64,000 nucleotides of DNA from Rhodocollybia butyracea (GCA_015501585.1 JADNRY010000085.1:124001-188000), one strand, 5' to 3'. Shown: positions 31,957 through 43,697, counted from the first letter of the stretch. The notes: generated from the sequence alone by a model not told the origin. Translations and numbers: made by a program.

Positions 31957-33921
31957 CTGAGTCCAAAATTATATTAGTATTGCCGAAGAACAGGCCAAGA
32001 GAAAAACATACCATTGGGCGAGGAGGACTGTCTTGAGCACTGGGCTGTTGATATGAAGACTGGCAACGTGTTAGCATCAACAAAGAGAACAAAAAGTCCA
32101 AATATACGTACACGGTGTTGAATTTTGTTGGATGTCTAGAGGACGTGATCAAATAAGAGTGAAGTGAAGAGAGATCAAGTACACACTGTGTTCGTCACCT
32201 GTCTCAACGGAGAAGGCGACGCAGGAGCCGATGAGGTAGGAGGGTCAGATGCGGCATCGGAAGAGCGTGAAGGGCTGGGCATAGATCGTGTAGCGTGGTT
32301 CTGAACATCTGCATCGGCAACGGCAGCCATCTTAGCAGCCTCTGCAGCTGCAACCTTTTCCTGCTGTGTCTTGAATGCAAGGATATGCGCAAAGCTGGAA
32401 TATTTGTCATCCTCATCAAGCTGTAGTTGATCATTGTCAGTTGGCAGTAGATACTAGAAACCCAACAAGGCTAATACACATTAGCGAGAGGTTCAATAAA
32501 CAAAAATATATCACGTACAATGTCCATTCATCTAGCAAGGAGTCGATGAAATCATCAATGTGAAGTAAGGAGTTCTCATCTAAAGCAACAATAGATTCAA
32601 AAGTATCACGCTTTGTGACGTTGCCTTCGTTAACACGACGATTGTTGGTGGCAGACAGTGAGTGTAGAAGCTGAAAGCATGTTAGAGACAAACAAAGAAA
32701 TGTCGTTCACGTACAATGTGGCAGGCGTATGAGATCGTCCGAACCGTTGGCTCTATTAAGCCATGAGCCCATGCTTTCCCTACTTGATTTGGCTTGAAGG
32801 AGACAATAGAAATCTGACCCTCGGAATTGCGATGGTCCTTCATGAGAGCATAATATTGTTTGGCAGTATCGCCTCCCAGGTAGATCCAGACCCAAGTCTG
32901 AATTGTCAGTATCAAATCCAATAGTAAATTCAGAAAGACTCACCAGGACGAGAACCCAGTTCCCCAGAAGACACGAAAAGACGTTTTCATGAGCCTGTGA
33001 TGCCTCTTTATCCAGATCTTGATATAAGACCGAAGGAAACAGGCGACCTGTAATGTGTCCTCCATCCAGAGTACCATTGCGAACATTCCAAGCAAAGCTA
33101 TTCAACAATGGTGTCAGAGGTCAGAACTTCAGAATGTAAAACAAGATACATGCGCTGTGGGATTGTCCAGGAATTCAGAGAGCCACGGAAGCAGAACAAG
33201 AAGACTTGACATGTCAGGATGGTTCAATCCACGGGATTCCCTCTTCTTCTATGTCATTCAGATAGGAGTGTCCAATTCATACCCAAGTACATTGGGAAGC
33301 CACTCGAGAAGCACGTCCTTGATCTTTGTGGCATCTTGAGTCACGAGGTCACTACTCGATGTACTCATCTAAGTAAAATGGTGGGATGCGTGAAAATTTT
33401 GATTGTATGCGTACTTACCTGGGAGACCAGTCGACCAAGATGTTTCTCTTGTACAACTTTGCGGAGGTAGTCTTCGGCGTCAGGGATTTTGGCAACTAAC
33501 ACATCATAAAGCATGTAAAGCTCATCTCTGAGAAAGAATCAGAAAAGAGATGGCCAAATAACATACAAATCCATACTTTTTTGCTTTGTTCTTTGGTACT
33601 TTTCCGAACATTCTTTTTTCAATCACTTTCTTGCATTCGAGTCCAGCAGCAAGTACATTGGTCCAAGTAATCCATGGTGAGTAGCTAGTTGCCATCCAAC
33701 GCACGAGATCTTTGAAACCGTCCAGTCCAGATTTACGTTCACTGAGAAGCAGGATTACAGGATTAATTAGATTCAAAGAACCAAAGTTAGAGACCAAAGG
33801 CATACCCAGGCACTTTCTTTCATCTCTTTGACCTGTTAAGGTCATCCGTCACTGACGATTTCCTGGGTTTCCCGTTCTGTGCATCGAGAGTTCGTGTAGC
33901 TGAGTAAACCATGGAAGACAT
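31957..33921 (-). CDS. Unknown multi-exon gene, 3' part displaced by copia insertion
   Basis: Start ATG 33921 (MSSMVYSATRTLDAQNGK), then exons encoding ERKSGLDGFKDLVRWMA, RDELYMLYDVLVAKIPDAEDY, KIKDVLLEWLPNVLGYELDTP, an exon pair with HITGRLFPSVLYQDL and TWVWIYLGGDTAKQYY, and later KAWAHGLIEPTVRTISYACHI, LDENSLLHIDDFIDSLLDEW and a Ser/Pro-rich tail (PSRSSDAASDPPTS). Introns are short with good borders. It loosely resembles basidiomycete DUF6698-like proteins (RTISYACHI, then a short C-terminal helical block), but I am not sure. The last intron's acceptor AG coincides with the copia target site, so the final exon now lies beyond the element near 25599. Confidence 0.55.
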
Positions 33922-35353
33922 GGCCCATCTTGTGGCAGAAGGTTACAATGTCGTCAGATACGCCTGGAAGAGATTGAACACAAGTGTAAGAATTATAACC
34001 TCAAGGTTAAAAAACATACACACCTGACAATGATGACTTGTATTTGAGCTACTTTGCCGTTCGTCTACAGAATGTGAAGACATAGGTGCTGGTTAATTCT
34101 TGAAAATTGCCCTCCAGCGCAACGAGCTACTCAAGACATGAAGGAAGATGAAGAGGTATAATTAGTTGCAGAAAATGGCTAAGAGGTCAAGGCAAGAGAT
34201 GATGATTGTATGAGCGGCCAATGAAAGACGAGTGGTGGTAGACAATCTCTACACTAGCATAATGCGAGAGAAAAGTTGATGAAACTCACGTTGTGTAGTA
34301 TCAGAGCGAGGCAAAAAGTCCTCTACTTCCCAGAACAAGAGCAACAGGAAACCAGGCCTACTTCAATACTCGAGTTGGAGACGGTGTACACCTACACCAG
34401 TAGAGATAAATAAAAAACAAATAGAGCAACAGAGAAGATCGACATACCGTAGGACACATAAATAAACTTGACATTGGGCTGGTCATGGCGAAAAATGGGG
34501 TAAAAGGCGCTCAAAACACAATTAAGTTCAAGAAGCGCCCGCCAAGCGCCCACATGACATATATAACCGAGCATTTTTGTGTTTCTTCTTGCATTTTAAC
34601 CATGACAAAGTGAATCCCTAGAAATAGGGCCACGGCTAAGCCATTTTGGGGCTGATTCTGTACTATCTGCGTCTGGTTAATTGGTCAATTTCTTGATGTA
34701 TACTTACAAAGTTTGGCCATGCTCAAACTCAAAATCTGTTCAGCAAGTGGATCTGGAAGCCCGAAAGATTGAATAGAACAACCTGTGGTCCAGAAACTGT
34801 TTCTTACTTGCTGGAAGGTAAGATCAACTACTGTCTACAGTTTAACTGAAAAGACTCAACCTCTCCAATGCTCAAAGACGGCCATTTTTGCTAAGCACAT
34901 CTTTTCAGAAGCCTTCAATTCCGCCAAACCCATGCAACGAGCTGAACTTATTCAACAAAAACTTGTGGGATGCTGGAGCAACGGATAGGCTTCAGGAGCC
35001 ATCACCCCACCGTTCTTCCGCGTGAGCAGGGATTCACGAGCACAGCCCACCCTTCTACCACTGCGTGGCTTGTAATCTCCCGCAGGTCAATCCTTATCTC
35101 TTGTCTGTCTGCGCCGATATAATACACACAGATGAAATTGATTCGGAGTCCTTATTATGTATACATACTGATTGTTGTGTAATAAACTTGTTTGCTTCCT
35201 TTGGACTTAATCAGCCTACTGGCCTTTCCTCTTGGCCTTTATTCTCTCTTGCCTTCCTGCTCTCTTCCAACTCCTTGCTGCATTTATTTGAGTGCTTTAT
35301 ATTTTGCAAGTTGCAAGTATAATCTCATAGTTTTGTGGCTCATCTGCAACATT
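33922..35353. other. No clear gene
   Basis: Short frames only. Several GT..AG pairs on the minus strand at 34000-34400 may be 5' exons of the neighbouring gene. A C+G-rich GCGCCCGCCAAGCGCCC patch lies near 34530. Confidence 0.35.
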
Positions 35354-36482
35354 ATGGATGACTTTTTGTGCGCCAATTGCAATAAGGCTTTTAGCAATCA
35401 CTTGAACCACCCCCGCCATCTAGCTTTAAAACCTGAAAGTCAACAGGAACCGATGTTATTAAAAAAGACCAAGAAGCATGGCACAAAAGTTTCTAGGATG
35501 ACTGGAAACAACGTAACCGAGGAAACAGGACAAGAGACTATAGATTGTGTATGCTCCAAATTGAATTTTATGACAGATGTGCTAAACATGTTTTCTAGCA
35601 TGATCACCCAGTAATCGCTCAAGATCGCATCCCTTCACCAGAGCTAGATCCAGTCCCTGATTCAAATCCGAGAATCATAATTGAAGCCTACTAGGACAGG
35701 CTGTATGCGATTTCTCCCACGGCAACTGCAAGATGTTCTTCCCTCCCTTTCAAGCGCTCTACCTAGCACCTTTCAGCGGGAAAGGCAACCAACACCGCTG
35801 TCCTCTCCGTCTCACAGCGCATCTCACAGTGCATCTCCAGAGCCTCCAGCCCTTCCTCCGCCCATTGATTACATTCACACTAAACCAAACAGGTTTGGCA
35901 TATATCTTGTTTATCCTCAGCCTCTGGTGTCTATCCCTGATATGGAGGTACCGATTGAGGACATATGTGATGGCCTGGGGTTTCCTGTTGTGTCACTTGC
36001 AAGTCCTCTCTCCATTCTTGGCGCAGCAGCTCGTCGTGCAGCAGAGCAAATATCTAGTAATCTTCTTGCACCTTTCCTTAATGTCATGGTCTTCTGTCTC
36101 ATGGTTTGGTTCTACAATGGCTGACATTGAACTAAGTCTATTGCTGACCTTGATGAACTGGTGGACTCTGTCATTCAGCCAGATGACTTCTCTAAGGAGC
36201 ACCTCAACGGCCTTAGTACTGGGAAAGTGCTGAGGGAAATGGACAAGTTTTTTGATGACTCTGTCCCTGGTTCCGCATCTGATGGCTGGATAGAGGGTTC
36301 TCTGAAGATTAGGGTTCCATCTACTGGAGTGAAGCAAAGGGAAGAAGACGCTCCAGTTTATGAAGTGAAAGGTGTCTTTTATCAAAAGCCATTGGAGGTA
36401 ATTAAGTCGGTTTTCCAATCCCCCTCCTCCAAAAAATTCCACTACACTCCCTTTGAGCTGTATCAACAGTGCTCTGGCCCAT

Positions 36483-36708
36483 TGAAACCCCTCCACCTCT
36501 CCATCACCACCACTGACCGTATCAGGCGATATGGTCATCCTAGACGCCGCTGATAGACCAAATGGTCAATCTTATCTTTCTATTTATTATTAATTATATA
36601 ATAAATCTGTTACTATAAGTATTGTACAATCACTTATGTACACACAATAGTATCCTATGTCGTGTTCACCGGTGTATTTTAAGGACTTTGCTCATAGGGC
36701 GTGTTATA
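36483..36708 (+). mobile_element. Solo LTR of the gag-only element family
   Basis: Diverged copy of the 2156-2407 LTR with an internal deletion of about 30 bp. It begins TGAAACCCC, ends GCGTGTTATA and is flanked by the 5-bp duplication CCCAT (36478-36482 and 36709-36713). The first LTR hairpin is preserved (GACCGTATC-AGGC-GATATGGTC, one change leaving a G-U pair). The host transposase frame is continuous across the site when the LTR and one CCCAT are ignored. Confidence 0.88.
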
Positions 36709-36993
36709 CCCATCAGAATCTGAGTCCGCCTCTGACCGCCTCCATAGTGAGCTGTACAACTCACTGGCCTTCATCAACAAGCATAACCAGGTTCAGGAGG
36801 ACCAGTGGAGGAAATGTCAGTTGTACCCAGATGATGTGGCACTGAAAGTTCCATGTGCGCTTGCTGGGATGATGCTCTGGTCTGATGCGACGCGGGTAGG
36901 TAATTGGGGTGATCAGTCGACACTTCCAGTACCTCAGTATATTACCTCTGAAAAAGGGATAGAAGTATAATATATTTTTCCCCTGAATTTTAG

Positions 36994-37714
36994 CTAGGGT
37001 TTGAAGGTCCAATCCAATTCAGTTTATTTACCAAAAATTCAATGAATCATGAATTGGACCGGTCCATAAAAAACCTAAATCTGTATGAACCATGGACCTG
37101 CACTGGTCCACTGGTCCAATTCATCCTGGTTCATGCAGTTTAAATCAGTGCAAATTTAAACTGCACATGCATGAAAGATATATATTCAGATATGTAACAA
37201 GTGAGACCATGTAAAAAACTACTATAAAACAAAATAAAACATTCAGTATATGCTCTAGGCTGCCTTGAACTGCTCTTTTACCATGCAGAAATGCTTTCCA
37301 GGTTTGGCAGTCATTGGTCATCTGTTAAAACAGATCATGGATAGTGTATTCAATATTGTATCATGTCAGGCTCTCAGACTTGTTGCATGGTACTGTTCAA
37401 TAGGTTATGAGTAGTCTTTCCAGTCTTGTATTAGCTTATTGCTTGAGACCATTAGAAAATATAAATTTTATTGATCACAATTGGAGAAAATATACTCATT
37501 TATCTAAAATATTTTTGCTATGTGGCTGTACTGGTTTAGACCAGTTTAAACTGATTCTTTGTGGTTCACTTTTTTTCTGAGATTTTGATGAACCATGAAC
37601 TGGACCAGGTTTAAATCATGGCCCGGTCCATCTATCATCAGTTCATTTTGCGGTTCAGTTCAGTGCAAATCATCAGTTTTTTGCAGTCCATTGAATTGGA
37701 CCTTCAAACCCTAG
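36994..37714. mobile_element. MITE, ~720 bp, CTAGGGTTTGAAGGTCC terminal repeats
   Basis: The left end CTAGGGTTTGAAGGTCCAAT and the right end, ATTGGACCTTCAAACCCTAG, are perfect inverted repeats for 20 bp. Subterminal regions repeat GGACC, GGTCC and AACCATGGACC-type words in both orientations. It lies inside the transposase gene at 35354-41065 and has no coding capacity. The target duplication is not obvious. Confidence 0.8.
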
Positions 37715-38275
37715 GAAAAAGTTCGGAAATGGATTTTTGAATGTGTCTATAGTGTTGCAAGCAAGGCTGTTGAAGCTATTCTGGGTAAATCTTCCTGGAC
37801 ATCTACGAGAGTATGTTTTATTTTTAATTTTTGTGAACCAACTGATATTATTTTAGAACACATTTTCCACCAGTTTCATTGTTTTGGAGTCATCTTTTAT
37901 AATATTCTTGTCCCAGATGTATTGCATGAGTTTGAGATTGGTGTTTGGAAGATGGTTTTGATGCATTTGGCTCGGATGCTTGTGACAGTTGGAACTAGTG
38001 CTGTCCAGACAATGAACCAGTGGTATTATCCATCATGATTATCTTGATGATGACATTTTCTTGTAGATTTTGTCAGGTTCCTCCATTTGGCCGAAGTACT
38101 ATTCGAAAGATCAGCAAGAATGTCTCACAGATGAAGAACCTTGCAGCAAGAGGTTATGAAGGCTTTCTACATGTGTGTCATTTTCTGAGTAGTAATATCC
38201 AGTACTACCATATTGTGATTGCTAGGTATCCATGCCCATGTTTGAGGGTCTTTTCCCACATCTGTTGAAGGGAAC

Positions 38276-40188
38276 TGCACTTGTTGAAGTTAAACACACT
38301 GGAGCCTTCAGCTAACTCAAACAGTGTGATACAACATATTGCCAACACTTCTTTGCCCACCGCATTTGAAGCCACAAACTCAGCTTCAGTAGAGGATAGA
38401 GTAACCACAGGTTGTAGTTTACTACTCCAGCTAACAGCACCTGATCCAACCTTTATGATGTATCCAGTTGTTGACTTCCCATTGTCTTTGTTGCCACCCA
38501 AGTCTGCATCACCGATAGCTGTGATCAGATTGGGGGCATCAGGATCTGGCCCTAGTTCCAACTCATAGTCAAGAGAGCCTTTCCAGTAACGCCACAATGC
38601 TTAACAGCAATCCAATGAGTGTATCCAGGATTAGAGTTGAAACGAGTCAAGACACCACAGGCATAAGCTGTGTCAACACGAGGCTTGAGCACACAAGCAT
38701 GCTTTGAAGCATTCAATAGAGCCATCAGCCTTGTGCTTAATATGGTATACCCAAGTTGACCCAATTGCTTTCTCTCCTGGTGGCAAGTCAACAATATCCC
38801 AAGTCTGGTTTGCTAGATGAGCAGCAATCTTATCATCCATTGCTTCTTCCCACTTAAAGGCTTCTGGACTGCGCATAGCGTCTCGATAATTTCGAGGTTC
38901 TACACCGCTAGCAGCATGTCCATGTTCCTCTACATCTCCATTGTATTCATCAGACTCATTATGGGCATTGCCCTTAGACGTCAGTCACAGGTATTTTGAG
39001 TTCTGGGGTGGGAGCAAGAGCAGGAGGTGCATTAACAGGAGGCACATCATCTTCATCAGCAGAGGCGGGTTCAGAGTCCAATTCATCAGAAAAAGCAGGA
39101 GGTGTGAATAGATCATTAGAGGTACTAGATGGATTCAGAGTAGCAGATGGTTCCGGAGGAGTCACAGGAATGTAGTCTCGACAAAGGGTAGGCTGATTAG
39201 GTGACTTGGATCCATACATGAATCTTTCATCAAATCTGCATGTTCGCTGATAATGACCTTTTTAGTGACCAGATTCCGGAACTTCCAGCCTTTAACTCCC
39301 TCAGGATACCCAATAAATACACACTTTTCCATATGTGAACCAAAATGTGGCCGCTTGTCCTTTTGAACATGAACATACGCAATGCATCCCCAGACACACA
39401 AGTTGTCAACCTTTGGCTTGACTTTATACCAGACTTCAAAAGGAGTGACACCTGGGACAGCAGATGTTGAGCATCGATTAAGCACATAAACAAGCACAGC
39501 CAGGCACTCAGCCCAAAATGACTTTGGTAAACCCGATTCCAGTAGCATAGCAGTCAGTAATTCAGCCAATGTCCAGTTAAGCTGTTCAGCAACTCCATTC
39601 TGCTGGGGTCAATTCTGGGCTGTTCTCTGCACCTCAATCCCCTTGTCTTTCAAGAACTGTTCCATTGCTTTGGATATAAACTCACCACCTTTGTCATGAC
39701 GGGATCACCTTGATCTTTTTACCAGTAGAGTTTTCCGCCCAGGCCTTAAACTGCTTGAATGCACCAAATGCTTCACTCTTCTTTTTGAGTAGTGCAACTG
39801 CTCTGAAGCGTGATTTGTCGCATATAAAGGGAATCCAATAGCGGTAGCCAGAAGGCGAAACAACACCAGTATCATGTACATCCATATGAACAAGTTCTAG
39901 AACTTCACCAGCACGAGTATCACTGCTAGGAAACGGATTGGCATGCATATTTCCACCAAGACATGGTTCACATACTGGGTCTGGCTTTGCACTAGAATTG
40001 AGTATAAAGCCCTCAACCATACCATTTCTAGACAGCTTGCTAACATCACTCAGATTGTAGTGAAAGAAGCGTTGATGCCACAGCTCAAGGTCAAGAGGCA
40101 GGTCCGAATCATTCAGCATATCAAAGCCTGTTTGCATGAAAAACTCTACCTGCTTCTTCTGAATCCAACCCTTGCATTCCATTTGAGC
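38276..40188 (-). mobile_element. Ty1/copia remnant without LTRs
   Basis: Minus-strand pieces in correct order: GAG-pre-integrase (LWHQRFFHYNLSDVSKL, CEPCLGGNMH) and integrase start (VHMDVHDTGVV, 39700-40180); a frameshift at about 39705, then DKGGEF and PQQNGVAEQLN separated by a stop; the integrase C-terminal part (39162-39569); a Pro-rich linker; RT start (EEAMDDKIAAHLANQTWDIV, 38760-38870); and RNase H (VSWSSK, VTLSSTEAEFVA, 38260-38500). The RT core with the YxDD motif is missing: the frame jumps from RT start to RPDIA-like sequence. It sits inside the Plavaka-like gene and no target duplication or LTR is visible, so it may have arrived by a truncated event or lost its ends. Confidence 0.8.
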
Positions 40189-41055
40189 ATTCAGATTTCA
40201 TGCCCCCTACTGAGCGAGACATTCACTACCGGATTTCCAATGACTGCTCTCAGTGGGAGGATATTCATACATTTATGGAAAATCATGAGGGCAATCCTGC
40301 AGTCAAAGTGAGTGTCTTAATCAGTGATATGGTACTTTATTAACATGAAATTCAGAAGGAATTCTATCTCAATCTGGCATCTGTACTCTCATATAGCTCA
40401 GACTCCAGAGTCAGATATCTCTGTGGAGCAGCTTGATGATCTGTTTGTCTCCAGTGACCAGATGTACAAGCACAAGGTTTTGCGGCTCAATTACACCACA
40501 TATCATTTCCGTCCCTGCCAAGATTCCATTAATCCTTGTACTCACCCTGATATCATGGTCTTGTCTGATGAAGGTGATGAGAATCCTTACTGGTATGCCC
40601 GGGTTATTGGCATTTATCATGTGGATATATGTTCATCTTTGTAACAAACCCTCCCAACATGTTGACTTTCTTTGGGTCCGCTGGTTTGGACCAGATGTCA
40701 AGTATAAATCTGGATGCAAGGCTAAGTGTCACCCTAGGGTTGGATTTATGGATGGGAATGATCCTTGTGCATTCAGTTTCATTGATCCTACTTCTGTCTT
40801 ACAAGCTGCTCATCTTATCCCTGCTTTTCATCTTGAAAAGACCCAATCCATTATGGGACCCTCAGTATCCCGGCCACTTTCAGATGATGATCAAAATTGG
40901 TGGTGGTACTATGTGATCATGTATGTGTCCCTTTTTTGTCAAACTAATCCCATATATTTTTGCCTTCATAGCTTTGCTGATCATGACATGGTTATTTGTC
41001 TTTGTCCTGATTTCAATCTTGGATATCATCAAGGTCACAGTCCTGACCATTCCAC

Positions 41056-41330
41056 TGTTGGATAATAAAATAGAACACGATATTACCACTCAGGATAATA
41101 TATAGCACAACGGCAGAATAGAGTAAAAAGCACAATATATTCCGTTTGCCCCCTACAGCACTGAGAGAGGGGCAATCGGATGAGGTAGCGTATATCTTGC
41201 TACTGCTTATATACTGGTAATGGGGGTGATAGGAAATAAGTACGTGTAAGTACGTGTCAATAATGAGTGTGAGATAACTATGAGCTTGATCAATCATAAC
41301 AATGATACTGATATCTGCTGATATCCAACA
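41056..41330 (-). repeat. LTR (3' LTR on minus strand) of another LTR element
   Basis: 275 bp beginning TGTTGGAT and ending ATCCAACA (8-bp inverted ends). Directly right of it the minus strand has a purine-rich tract GCGGGGAAG, expected before a 3' LTR. The minus strand carries a TATATAAGCAG promoter-like box. It joins the end of the Plavaka-like gene. Confidence 0.7.
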
Positions 41331-41690
41331 CTTCCCCGCAAGCTTATAGTTAGTCGAACAAATAATAAAACAAATGTAAACAATATACCAATCAATCAAC
41401 TTCTGCATTAATTCCACCCAATAATCTGTGTGCGTGCAACATAGTAGCTAACTTTCGAGCAAAACACTTTGATGTGGAAAAATGATCTGATGCAATGAAT
41501 GGCCTCGAAATGATCTGTTCAACTCACAATATGAACAACAACGTATGTCCGTCTGGTAGCATGCCTCTGATGCCTGTCCAATGTCCAATGCCTTGTCAAA
41601 TACACAATTTGACACTAAATTTGCGCTACAACGCGATGGGTCTGCTCTGATCAAACACACAGTTTGATCCCAATAAGTGTTCTCTTCACT
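41331..41690 (-). mobile_element. 3' internal fragment of the LTR element at 41056
   Basis: About 360 bp continuing from the LTR; a short minus-strand frame (KLATMLHAHRLLGGINAEV) could be the polyprotein C-terminus. The rest of the element and its other LTR are absent. Confidence 0.45.
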
Positions 41691-41826
41691 TCAGGCAGCC
41701 CCTCTACCACCCATATTAGGGTAAATACCCTGTGTCAAGAATTGCCCTAATATGGCCACTTCAGGCAGCCCCCCATTGCCCCATATTAGGGTAAATACCC
41801 TATGTCAAGAATTACCCTAACAAGGC
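41690..41826 (+). repeat. Tandem duplication of a ~68-bp unit
   Basis: Two adjacent copies of CTTCAGGCAGCCCC...CCATATTAGGGTAAATACCC...TCAAGAATTRCCCTAA. Each unit is itself partly palindromic (TTAGGGTAAATACCCT, CCCTAAT). Confidence 0.75.
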
Positions 41827-42261
41827 CTAAATCTTGGAGTTGTACCACACCTTGGATGCATCCACCCTATTGAAAATAGCTCTGGTACCATCCTCTGATG
41901 GGAGTACCCATGGTGGATGGTACTACCATGGATGCATCCACTGTGGGTGCTCCCCCATCTTTAAACCCTAAAAATGACTTGTGCGTAAGTCAGTGACCAT
42001 CATGGTCACATACTTAAGTGCTCTGAGCCCTTGAACCCTCTGAGCCCGGCCTTCCTGAGCCCTAGCCCAGCCCGACCCACTTAAGGCTTGGACACGGCTC
42101 AGGGCCGGGCTGAGATTTTTCCAAGCCCTGGGCCCGGGGCCTGAGCCGCGGCTGGTGAGCGTCAAAATGCTGCACTCGGCGCATTCGGCATCTGATAACT
42201 GCATAGTTCCTGAGTCAGCCTGATATGTGCCGAGTCATTTTTCTTAAAGTCTTTCACAAAC
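41827..42261. other. Probable 5' flank of the hAT element
   Basis: Contains a palindromic tract around CCATGGTGGATGGTACTACCATGG (41908-41931) and a GGGCCGGGC / GCCCGGCC-rich stretch at 42040-42150, a composition often seen near hAT termini. A terminus CAGTGACC near 41990 is possible but unproven. Confidence 0.35.
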
Positions 42262-43697
42262 ATGTCTGAACGGCTACGCCGTGCTCCCGCGCCGTCGACC
42301 AAGCTTACGGATCTATTCAATAATGCCGCGCTTCTTCCATCGCAAAAACATGCGATGGAAGCAAAATCTCATGCTCAAAAGGAGAAAGAACTCACGCAAG
42401 GGAGAACTTTGACAGATGATGATATCGAACATCTCTCCAATGGTACGTAAATACCAAATGACTGTATGTATCACGACTTCTCTGCTCAACAGATTGCAAT
42501 GGAAGTTCCTCAACTACTGGACCAACTTTGAAGCGCAAGCCTTCTGTATCAATTGAGATAGACCACGAAGACACCTCTAACATTACTCCTGAGCCCAAAG
42601 CCAAGGAAACAAACCCGAAATGTGAATACTTCTCACAGCTTTGATATTGCTTGTCACTCATACTATTAAATGTAGCTAAACGCGCAAGAGTTACGGCTGA
42701 GCCTGTAAGTTCCGATGAAGACGAACAACCTGTCGAGAAACCAAAGACTGCCAAAAACGCCGATGTACATCACTTTTTCAATGATCCCATCCACATAGCT
42801 GGCCAAAACAAGACACGAAGGCAGTGTAAACTCTGCAGGTATGTTATTGTACAAGAATGGCTCTTTGTTCAATTCATTCCACAGTACGGCCCCATTTGTG
42901 TCCGATATCAGTACTCTCCGCCGTCACTTAGGCTTGAAGCATGAGGTGTGTCCTTTGAAAATTTTTATGCTTGTGCACTAACCCTTGAGAAAGTACCCAT
43001 ATCGACAGTGGGCAAAAGCCAACAATTTTCGGTCAATGATTCCAAAAGATGTAGCGGAACGTAAGAAAGCTACTGCGGCCGCAGCTGCTAGCCAGAGTAC
43101 AATAAACGATCATGCGGTACCTCTTGAGCCTAAGGCTAAAGTAATCCCTTACTCGCATGAGCTGTTTCAGCAGGCTGCTCTTGAGTGGCTTATTGAGACT
43201 GATCAAGTACTACTTTATGTGCTTTTTATTGTTAGTATCCTACTAATTGAGTATTTTTGTAGCCTATTTCGGCCTTAGAACATCCGAAATTCCAGAATAT
43301 GATCAGTGTTGCAGCTCGTGCAACCCATGGAGTTAAAATTCCTGGGCGCAAGGCAACTCGAGCTGCCATCATTAAGCTTTTCAAAACGAACCTTTATGAG
43401 TTACGGATGCGATTTGCGGTATGTAGCTCTATCCGACACTCCCCGAAAATAGGAATTTGATGTATTTATAGAGCGATGCAGTGACCGGGAAAATTTCTCT
43501 TACCTGTGATGCATGGCAGGCCTCCAACGGCGATGCATACTTTGCAGTCACTGGTCACTGGATCGAGGAAGTTTCTCCTGGAAAGTGGAAGCTTCAAAGC
43601 GCACTGCTTGGTTTCACGCATATGAATACTGCACACAGCGGACCTTTGTTGGGTCGTGCACTATTCAAGATTTTGCGCCGTTTTGATATTGTTCATC
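42262..43697 (+). pseudogene. hAT-family transposase, N-terminal part
   Basis: Start ATG 42262 (MSERLRRAPAPSTKLTDLF). Several short introns follow, then a BED-type zinc finger (QCKLC with ISTLRRHLGLKHE, 42825-42945), a linker KYPYRQWAKANNF, and the start of the RNase H-like catalytic core with LTCDAWQASNGDAYFAVTGHWI (43500-43560; the D is the expected first catalytic Asp) and LLGFTHMNTAHSGPLLGRALFKIL. hAT transposases cut and paste their element with 8-bp target duplications. The gene stops at RRFDIVH, exactly where the Ngaro-like element begins. The remaining catalytic core and dimerisation domain were not found downstream. Confidence 0.8.

Larger units (their letters stand above)
35354..41065 (+). 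pseudogene. Plavaka-like (CACTA superfamily) transposase gene, interrupted by nested elements
   Basis: Colinear pieces of one transposase: an N-terminal C2H2-like finger (CANCNKAFSNHLNHPRH, 35370); TKPNRFGIYLVYP and VPIEDICDGLG (35880-35980); FYNG followed by ADLDELVDSVIQPDDF (36110-36190); VFYQKPLEVIKSVFQSP (36380); then, after a solo LTR, ALAGMMLWSDATRVGNWG (36850); after a MITE, KAVEAILGKSSW and VLHEFEIGVWKMVLMHLARML (37780-37990); QVPPFGRSTIRKI and MPMFEGLFPHLL (38070-38270); after a copia remnant, a C-terminal region with LRLNYTTYHFRPCQDSINP, YWYARVIGIYHVDI and FLWVRWFG (40230-40690) and a FADHDM ending (40975). Transposases of this group excise and reinsert DNA elements. Stops at about 36118 and frameshifts near 37870 add to the damage; about 200 residues around the copia insertion are missing. 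Confidence 0.75.

Noticed and set aside
35733..36233. 166-codon frame with hydrophobic stretches
   Set aside because: Shadow of the Plavaka-like exon, which has conserved FGIYLVYP and EDICDGLG motifs in another frame.
41710..41830. TTAGGG words suggesting interstitial telomere repeats
   Set aside because: Only isolated TTAGGG occurrences within a 68-bp duplicated unit; no tandem TTAGGG array.
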